The notes under the pieces are model-generated. The model was not told where the DNA came from. It did not search any database and worked only from the letters and a program-made list of their open reading frames with translations. Both the position numbers and the translations under genes were made by a program. DNA of 64,000 bases from Bosea beijingensis (lineage in GTDB: Bacteria; Pseudomonadota; Alphaproteobacteria; Rhizobiales; Beijerinckiaceae), in assembly GCF_030758975.1 (NCBI RefSeq), contig NZ_CP132359.1:3013366-3077365 (forward strand). Reading direction: 5' to 3'. This document shows, piece after piece, positions 58,327-64,000 of this stretch. Position 1 is the first letter of the stretch; each line of letters opens with the position of its first letter.

Positions 58327-59148
58327 TTACGAGCCGCCCTTCAGCTTCTTGTTGGTCTCGATCAGGTAGGGGCTCTGCTTGATGCCCCACTTGCTCTCGA
58401 GCGCCAGCAGCTTGCCGCTCTTGTGCCATTCGACCGACATGTCCTTCAGCAGCTTGCCGAAAGCGCCGTCGAGATCGTCGAGCCGCACGGCCACGGCCCA
58501 GAGCTGCGGGTCTTCCGAGTTGAGCGGCATCTCGTAATTGGCCCATTTCGGATCTCCGCCCGAGAGCGTCGAAACGATGAGCGTGTCGTCGAAGAGGAAG
58601 GCGACGCAGTTATTGCCCTGCAGCGCGTTGAGACCGTCCGGCACCGAGGGGAAGACGACGAGCTCAGGCGAATAGACCTGTGAGACGCGGCGATTGTAAT
58701 AAGCGCCCTGCACGGCGCAGACCTTGCGGCCCTTCAGGTCTTCCCACTTCTTGAGGCCGGCGCTCTTCGGCGCGAGCACATTGGTCGCGCCGGCATAGTA
58801 GTTCGGCTCGATCATGCCGATCTGCTTGCGCCGCTCGGCGGTGTCGCCCAACGTCGCGATCATCAGGTCGATGCGCCCTTGACGAAGGAACTCGATGCGA
58901 TTGGCGGCGATGACCGGGATCATCTCGAGCTTGACGCCGATCTTGTCGGCAACCTCCTGAGCGAGGTCGATCTCGAGCCCGACGATCTTGCCTGACGGAT
59001 CGAGGAAGCCCCAGGGCTTGTAGTCGTTCTTGACGCCGACGGTGAGAACGCCCTTCTCCTTGATCTTGGCCAGGGTGTCCTGAGCGAAGGCAGGCGCCGC
59101 GGCGAGCGTCGCGGCGAATGCCAAAGCGAGAGCGGTGAGTTTCTTCAT
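58327..59148 (-). CDS. Amino acid ABC transporter substrate-binding protein (family 3)
   Basis: A 273-residue periplasmic protein with signal peptide MKKLTALALAFAATLAAAPA (cleavage near FAQD) and the SBP_bac_3 landmarks KEKGVLTVGVKNDYKPWGFL, GLEIDLAQEVADKIGVKLEM, and EFLRQGRIDLMIATLGDTAE. It is the first gene of the leftward transporter operon, with the operon promoter in the 89 bp before the GlxA-type gene's stop. Ligand unknown. Confidence 0.93.
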   Translation of the reverse strand: MKKLTALALAFAATLAAAPAFAQDTLAKIKEKGVLTVGVKNDYKPWGFLDPSGKIVGLEIDLAQEVADKIGVKLEMIPVIAANRIEFLRQGRIDLMIATLGDTAERRKQIGMIEPNYYAGATNVLAPKSAGLKKWEDLKGRKVCAVQGAYYNRRVSQVYSPELVVFPSVPDGLNALQGNNCVAFLFDDTLIVSTLSGGDPKWANYEMPLNSEDPQLWAVAVRLDDLDGAFGKLLKDMSVEWHKSGKLLALESKWGIKQSPYLIETNKKLKGGS

Positions 59149-59237
59149 CGGTCGCGATCCCCTGTGTTTTATTTGAACCCTTAGAGTTCCGGCGGATCGG
59201 TCTGCGTAATTGATCGCATGCGACGCGTTCTTGACGT

Positions 59238-60239
59238 TTAGCGTCGAGTGATCGCGTCGCGCGTCAGCCGCTCGGACCTTGGGGAATGGCCGAAACGCCC
59301 GCTATAGCTGCGGGAGAAATGACTCGCGCTGGCGAAGCCGCATGCCAGCGCGACTTCGAGGATCGAAAGGCTGGTCTGACGCAGCAGGTCACGCGCGCGA
59401 TCGATGCGCAGAAGCATGTAATGCTCGCCGAGCGACCTCCCGAGATGCTGGCGGAACAGGCGTTCGAGCTGCCGCAGGGAGACATTGGCGAGCCTCGCCA
59501 GGTCCTCGCGTGCCTCAGGATGTTCGATGGTCTGCTCCATGCGGCTGATGACGCGCAGCAAGGGTGCGTGCGCGATGCCCAGCCGCTCGCGCAAAGGCAT
59601 GCGTTGCGGACCAGCGCCTTCGCGGACATGGGTCTGAAGGAACCATTCGCTGACGGCGAGCGCGAGTTCGCTGCCATGCTCGCGTGCGATCACGCCATGC
59701 AGCATGTCGAGCGGAGCGGTGCCGCCGCTGCAGGTCAGGCGATCACGATCGATCTCGTAGAGCGAGCGGCGCAGATCAAGGTCCGGATATTCTTCAAGGA
59801 AGGCCGGCGCATGTTCCCAGTGAAGTGTAAAGCGATAGCCAGTCAGCACGTTTGCGCGGGCCAGCAGGTAGGCTCCCCCCGAAATGCCGCCGATCCGCAC
59901 GCCACGCCGCGCTAGCTGGCGCAGCCAGGCAAACGTGGGCTGATGGTGAAACAGCGCGGGATTGCCGCCCGCACAGACGAACAGATAATCGAGCCGCAGA
60001 TCGGCGCCGACACTCGCATCGGCCGCGATGGCGACGCCGTTCGAGGCCGAGGCCGGCGCTCCATCGATCGAGACATGGCTCCAGCGATAAAGTTGCCGAC
60101 CCGAAAGCCGATTGGCCGCCCGCAGCGGCTCGATCGCCGAGGCATAGGGCAGCAGCGCAAAATCCGGGATCAACAGGAAGCCGACATGAGCCGGGGCGCT
60201 GTCGTCGCTCGCAGGCAATCTCATGTCGCTGTCGTGCAT
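59238..60239 (-). CDS. GlxA-type AraC-family transcriptional regulator (DJ-1/PfpI N-domain)
   Basis: A 333-residue regulator; the second methionine at residue 6 is an alternative start. N-terminal DJ-1/PfpI-like domain (HVGFLLIPDFALLPYASAIE, GGISGGAYLLARANVLTGYR, CSGGTAPLDMLHGVI) and C-terminal AraC domain (DLARLANVSLRQLERLFRQH, then ILEVALACGFASASHFSRSY). It is related to the regulator at 49374-50369 and similar to GbdR/CdhR-type sensors. It sits divergently to soxBDA and in line with the amino acid ABC/FAD oxidase operon, so it may regulate either. Confidence 0.93.
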   Translation of the reverse strand: MHDSDMRLPASDDSAPAHVGFLLIPDFALLPYASAIEPLRAANRLSGRQLYRWSHVSIDGAPASASNGVAIAADASVGADLRLDYLFVCAGGNPALFHHQPTFAWLRQLARRGVRIGGISGGAYLLARANVLTGYRFTLHWEHAPAFLEEYPDLDLRRSLYEIDRDRLTCSGGTAPLDMLHGVIAREHGSELALAVSEWFLQTHVREGAGPQRMPLRERLGIAHAPLLRVISRMEQTIEHPEAREDLARLANVSLRQLERLFRQHLGRSLGEHYMLLRIDRARDLLRQTSLSILEVALACGFASASHFSRSYSGRFGHSPRSERLTRDAITRR

Positions 60240-60294
60240 GTCACGGAGCCTATGTCGTTCAATCTCCAGATGACAAGCCCGTCCGGATCCTTCG

Positions 60295-61545
60295 ATGCGC
60301 TATTCAGTCTTCTCGCTGCTCACTCAGGCCCTGCAAGGGCACAAGGGTTGGACGCCGGCCTGGCGCGATCCCGCGCCGAAGCCGGAATATGACGTCGTCA
60401 TCATCGGCGGCGGCGGGCATGGCCTCGCCACGGCGCATTACCTCGCCAGCCGGCACAACATCACCAATGTCGCGGTGCTGGAGAAAGGCTATCTCGGCTC
60501 CGGCAATGTCGGGCGCAACACCACGATCATCCGGTCGAACTATCTCCTGCCAGGCAACACGCCTTTCTACGAACTCTCCATGAAGCTCTGGGAAGGGCTC
60601 GAGGAGGACCTGAACTACAACGCCATGGTCAGCCAGCGCGGCGTGATCAATCTCTACCACTCCGATGCGCAGCGGGACGCCTTTGCCCGGCGCGGCAACG
60701 CGATGCGGCTCGCAGGCGTCGATTCCGAACTGCTCGGCCGCGAGGAGGTGAGGGCGATGCTGCCCTATCTCGACCACGACAATGCCCGCTTCCCGATCCA
60801 CGGCGGACTCTTGCAGCGCCGCGGCGGCAGCGCCCGGCATGATGCGGTCGCCTGGGGCTATGCCCGCGCCGCCGATAGCCGCGGCGTCGACATGATCCAG
60901 AATTGCGAGGTTACCGGCATTACCATGGTCGGCGGGCGTGCCGTCGGCGTCGAGACGTCGCGCGGTCCGATCCGTGCCAAGAAGGTCGCGATGGCGGTGG
61001 CCGGTAATTCATCCCGGGTGGCGGCCATGGCGGGCCTGCGGCTGCCGATCGAAAGCCACGTGCTCCAGGCCTTCGTATCGGAAGGGCTCAAGCCCCTGAT
61101 CGACACCGTCGTCACCTTCGGCGCGGGCCACTTCTACATCAGCCAGTCGGACAAGGGCGGGCTCGTCTTCGGCGGCGATATCGACGGCTACAACTCCTAT
61201 GCCCAGCGCGGAAACCTGCCCGTCATCGAGGACGTCATGGAATCGGCGATGGCGCTCTGGCCGGGCCTCGGCCGGGTGCGCATGCTGCGCCACTGGGGCG
61301 GGGTCATGGACATGTCGATGGATGGCTCGCCGATCATCGACTTAACGCCCGTAGACGGGCTCTACCTCAATTCCGGCTGGTGCTATGGCGGCTTCAAGGC
61401 GACGCCGGCCTCCGGCTTCTGCTTCGCCCATCTGATCGCGACGGGAGAGCCGCATCCGGTCGCGACTGCCTATCGGCTCGATCGCTTCGCCACCGGGCGC
61501 CTGATCGACGAGAAGGGCGCCGGCGCCCAGCCCAACCTGCACTGA
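60295..61545 (+). CDS. soxB: Sarcosine oxidase beta subunit
   Basis: A 416-residue flavoprotein matching heterotetrameric sarcosine oxidase beta: FAD fold YDVVIIGGGGHGLATAHYLA, the VLEKGYLGSGNVGRNTTIIR segment, GLLQRRGGSARHDAVAWGYA, and the FAD-contacting C-terminal LNSGWCYGGFKATPASGFCF. It oxidises the N-methyl group of sarcosine and binds FAD and, covalently, FMN at the interface with the alpha subunit. It begins the soxB-soxD-soxA operon, 55 bp from the divergent GlxA-type regulator. Confidence 0.96.
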   Translation: MRYSVFSLLTQALQGHKGWTPAWRDPAPKPEYDVVIIGGGGHGLATAHYLASRHNITNVAVLEKGYLGSGNVGRNTTIIRSNYLLPGNTPFYELSMKLWEGLEEDLNYNAMVSQRGVINLYHSDAQRDAFARRGNAMRLAGVDSELLGREEVRAMLPYLDHDNARFPIHGGLLQRRGGSARHDAVAWGYARAADSRGVDMIQNCEVTGITMVGGRAVGVETSRGPIRAKKVAMAVAGNSSRVAAMAGLRLPIESHVLQAFVSEGLKPLIDTVVTFGAGHFYISQSDKGGLVFGGDIDGYNSYAQRGNLPVIEDVMESAMALWPGLGRVRMLRHWGGVMDMSMDGSPIIDLTPVDGLYLNSGWCYGGFKATPASGFCFAHLIATGEPHPVATAYRLDRFATGRLIDEKGAGAQPNLH

Positions 61546-61569
61546 CCGCGCGCTGCCGAGGACCTTTCC

Positions 61570-61845
61570 ATGCGCATTAACTGCCCCCATTGCGGCGCGC
61601 GCGACGCCCAGGAATTCAGCTATCTCGGCGCGGCCGACCCGCAGCGCCCGAACGGCCTCGCGGCCACAGAGGCGGCGATGACCGACTACGTCTATCTGCG
61701 CGACAATCCGGCCGGGGTGAATCGCGAGCTCTGGTATCACGGGGCCGGCTGCCATTCCTGGCTGGTCGTGACGCGCGATACCCGCACCCACGCGATCACG
61801 GCCGCCGAGCCGGCAAAGGTGCGCAAGGCAGGAGCAGCGGCATGA
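61570..61845 (+). CDS. soxD: Sarcosine oxidase delta subunit
   Basis: A 91-residue subunit with the zinc site of SoxD: Cys5 and Cys8 (INCPHCGARDAQEFSY), His57 and Cys61 (ELWYHGAGCHSWLVVTRDT). Its size and order between soxB and soxA are standard. Its stop overlaps the soxA start by four bases. Confidence 0.95.
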   Translation: MRINCPHCGARDAQEFSYLGAADPQRPNGLAATEAAMTDYVYLRDNPAGVNRELWYHGAGCHSWLVVTRDTRTHAITAAEPAKVRKAGAAA

Positions 61846-64000
61846 GCGGGCAGCCTTTCCGCCTCGCCTCCGGCGGCCTGATCAATCGCGCCAGGACGCT
61901 GAGCTTCAGCTTCGACGGCAAGCCGTACCGGGGGCATGCCGGCGACACGCTGGCCTCGGCCTTGCTCGCCAACGGCGTCCGGCTCGTCGGCCGCTCCTTC
62001 AAGTATCACCGGCCGCGCGGCATTCTCTCGGCCGGGCCGGAGGAGCCCAACGCCCTCGTGGAGCTGCGCTCGGGCGCACGTCGCGAACCCAATACGCGGG
62101 CCACGGTGGTCGAGCTGTTCGACGGGCTCGACGCTGCGAGCCAGAACCGCTGGCCCTCGCTCGCCTTCGACCTGCTCTCGATCAACGGTCTATTCTCGCC
62201 GGCGCTCGTGGCGGGCTTCTACTACAAGACCTTCATGTGGCCGGCGGCTTTCTGGGAGAAGCTCTACGAGCCGATCATCCGCCGCGCTGCGGGGCTGGGT
62301 CGTGCCGCCGGAGCCGAAGATCCCGACCATTACGAAAAGGCCTTCGCCTTCTGCGACCTGCTGGTGATCGGCGGCGGTCCTGCGGGGCTCGCCGCGGCGC
62401 TGGCGGCAGGGCGCAGTGGTGCCCGCGTCATCCTCTGCGACGAGGATTTTCGCCTGGGCGGGCGGCTGCTTGCCGAAAAGCGCGAGATTGCCGGCAAGCC
62501 GGCCAGCGAATGGCTGGCCTCGACGCTGGCCGAACTCGAAAGCATGCCCCAGGTGCGGATCATGTCCCGCACGACCGTCTTCGGGCTCTATGACCATGGC
62601 ATCTATGGCGCGGTCGAGCGCGTCGGCGACCATCTGCCCGAGCCGGCAGCCCATGAGCCGCGCCAGCGCGGCTGGCGCATCTATGCCCAACGCGCGGTCC
62701 TGGCCGCGGGCGCGCTGGAGCGGCCGATCGTCTTCCCCGGCAACGACACGCCCGGCGTCATGCTCGCCGGCGCGGCGCGCGCTTATGTCAATCGCTACGG
62801 CGTTTTGCCGGGACGCGAGACTGTGCTGTTCACCGCCGGCGACGATGGCTGGGCGACCGCGCGCGACATCGCCGCTGCCGGCGGAAAGGTCGCGGCGATC
62901 GTCGATAGCCGCGTGGATGGCGACCCTGCACGCAAGGCGCTGGCCGAGAAGCTCGGTGCGCGGCTGTTTGCGGGCGGCGTCATCGAGAATGCGCGCGGGG
63001 GCCGCCAGCTCAGGGGCGTCACCATCCGCGATGCTTCCGGTGGTACGACGGCGGTCGACTGCGACCTGCTGGCGGTCTCCAACGGCTGGAACCCGACCCT
63101 GCACCTGACTTCGCATCAGAACGGCAAGCCGGCTTGGGATGAGGCTCAGCAATGCTTCGTGCCGGGCGCCTTGCCGGCGGGTCTCTCCGTCGCCGGCAGC
63201 GCGGCCGGCCATTTCACCCTGGCACAGGCGCTGGACGATGGTGCAAGGCTTGGCCGGGAGGCTGCCATCGAAGCAGGGCTGTCCCCTGCCGGCGCAGAGC
63301 CCGTCCCGGCGACCGATCCCGAGGCGGCAGGGCTGCAGCCGGTCTGGCGCGTGAAGGGCGCGAAGGGCAAGGCCTTCGTCGATTACCAGAACGATGTGAC
63401 CGACAAGGATGTCGAGCTTGCGGCCCGCGAGGGTTTCCGTCCGGTCGAACATCTCAAGCGCTATACGACGCTCGGCATGGCGACCGACCAGGGCAAGACC
63501 TCGAATCTCGGCGGCCTCGCCATCATGGCCGAGCAGACGGGCAAGACGATCCCGCAGACGGGGACGACGACGTTCCGGCCGCCCTATACGCCGGTCGCGA
63601 TCGGCGCGCTCGCCGGCCATCACCGCGGCAAGGATTTCAAGCCGGTTCGCCTGGCGCCGACCCATGCCTGGTCGCGCGAGCAAGGCGCGGTCTTCGTCGA
63701 GACCGGCCAGTGGCTGCGGGCACAGTATTACCCGAGGCCCGGCGAGAATGACTGGCTGACGACGGTCAATCGCGAGGTCCTGGCCGTTCGCGCCGGCGTC
63801 GGCATCTGCGATGTCTCGACGCTGGGCAAGATCGACATCCAGGGCGCAGACGCGGCCGAATTCCTCGAGCGCGTCTATACAAACGGCTGGAAGGCCCTGC
63901 CGGTCGGCAAGGCGCGCTATGGCCTGATGCTGCGCGAGGACGGCTTCGTCATGGACGACGGCACGACCTCCCGCCTCGGCGAGCAGCATTTCCTGATGAC
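61842..64000 (+). CDS. soxA: Sarcosine oxidase alpha subunit, C-terminus cut by window edge
   Basis: The first 719 residues of a protein normally near 1000. N-terminal ferredoxin-like domain (SFDGKPYRGHAGDTLASALL, then SFKYHRPRGILSAGPEEPNA), NAD-binding fold (DLLVIGGGPAGLAAALAAGR), the central VFPGNDTPGVMLAGAARAYV, the linker GKTSNLGGLAIMAEQTGKTI and the start of the C-terminal GcvT-like folate domain (VGICDVSTLGKIDIQGADAA). This subunit binds NAD and channels the C1 unit to tetrahydrofolate. The gamma subunit gene (soxG) is expected just beyond the window. Confidence 0.95.
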   Translation, partial: MSGQPFRLASGGLINRARTLSFSFDGKPYRGHAGDTLASALLANGVRLVGRSFKYHRPRGILSAGPEEPNALVELRSGARREPNTRATVVELFDGLDAASQNRWPSLAFDLLSINGLFSPALVAGFYYKTFMWPAAFWEKLYEPIIRRAAGLGRAAGAEDPDHYEKAFAFCDLLVIGGGPAGLAAALAAGRSGARVILCDEDFRLGGRLLAEKREIAGKPASEWLASTLAELESMPQVRIMSRTTVFGLYDHGIYGAVERVGDHLPEPAAHEPRQRGWRIYAQRAVLAAGALERPIVFPGNDTPGVMLAGAARAYVNRYGVLPGRETVLFTAGDDGWATARDIAAAGGKVAAIVDSRVDGDPARKALAEKLGARLFAGGVIENARGGRQLRGVTIRDASGGTTAVDCDLLAVSNGWNPTLHLTSHQNGKPAWDEAQQCFVPGALPAGLSVAGSAAGHFTLAQALDDGARLGREAAIEAGLSPAGAEPVPATDPEAAGLQPVWRVKGAKGKAFVDYQNDVTDKDVELAAREGFRPVEHLKRYTTLGMATDQGKTSNLGGLAIMAEQTGKTIPQTGTTTFRPPYTPVAIGALAGHHRGKDFKPVRLAPTHAWSREQGAVFVETGQWLRAQYYPRPGENDWLTTVNREVLAVRAGVGICDVSTLGKIDIQGADAAEFLERVYTNGWKALPVGKARYGLMLREDGFVMDDGTTSRLGEQHFLM

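Noticed and set aside
59214..59223. 10-bp palindrome TCGCATGCGA upstream of the amino acid binding-protein gene
   Set aside because: It is short, common in GC-rich DNA, and does not match the GCGACA half-site closely enough to join that set.
60223..60259. Three ATGTCG-like half-sites at 14-15 bp spacing near soxB
   Set aside because: Two lie in or at the start of the regulator's coding sequence and the spacing is irregular; too weak to call as an operator.

Overview
The window is GC-rich, densely coded alphaproteobacterial DNA, most likely from a Rhizobiales genome (Bosea, Methylobacterium or Bradyrhizobium-like). The basis is gene content and style: a BcsN-type cellulose operon, a bgsBA-type beta-glucan pair, many ABC uptake operons each with a LysR, GntR or GlxA-type regulator, and soxBDA sarcosine oxidase. 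The species call is inference. No rRNA, CRISPR array or intact mobile element was seen.

Layout. 1-5.7 kb: a Tat-exported amidohydrolase cut by the left edge, a LysR regulator, a YigZ-family protein and a large acyl-CoA synthetase/GNAT fusion. 5.7-12.95 kb: a decayed D-amino-acid dehydrogenase remnant, then a leftward operon of gamma-glutamyltransferase, peptide-type binding protein and two permeases (no ATPase), with a divergent GntR regulator and a small NTF2-like protein. 13.3-22.05 kb: a tightly overlapping cellulose operon, bcsN-bcsA-bcsB-bcsZ-TPR protein. 22.05-27.95 kb: a recombination-scarred zone with an intact tRNA-Arg(CCG), integrase and ABC-permease remnants, a bgsB-bgsA pair with a c-di-GMP-binding-type PilZ motif, a second tRNA-Arg gene split by a small inversion at the anticodon loop, and an FAH-family enzyme. 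28.2-34.9 kb: a cytosine-deaminase-like amidohydrolase, a LysR regulator, a complete polar amino acid ABC transporter and a divergent alanine racemase-like enzyme. 35.0-43.4 kb: LysR, a complete dipeptide ABC transporter with a fused double ATPase, a CapA-family phosphoesterase and a class I glutamine amidotransferase. 43.6-49.25 kb: a leftward betaine-type ABC operon ending in a nitrilase-family hydrolase and an MmgE/PrpD protein. 49.4-64 kb: quaternary-amine catabolism, with two GlxA-type AraC regulators, a GbcA/GbcB-like Rieske monooxygenase and reductase, a two-subunit FAD oxidase with its own amino acid ABC transporter, and soxB-soxD-soxA, the last cut by the right edge.

How it fits together. 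The right third can be read as import and stepwise demethylation of betaine-like compounds: OpuC/OsmF-type import, Rieske-type N-demethylation, flavin-dependent oxidation and finally sarcosine oxidation. Inverted repeats built on a GCGAC half-site lie 71-90 bp before the start codons of three of these transcription units and may be a shared operator. The middle places two c-di-GMP-responsive exopolysaccharide synthases (cellulose and probable mixed-linkage beta-glucan) side by side; the second lies between 100-bp direct copies of a tRNA 5' half with its promoter.

The most unusual structure is the split tRNA-Arg at 26718-26869. Its two halves lie head to head and share an 8-bp anticodon-loop inverted repeat; inverting the 116 bp between would rebuild a full cloverleaf with its promoter.
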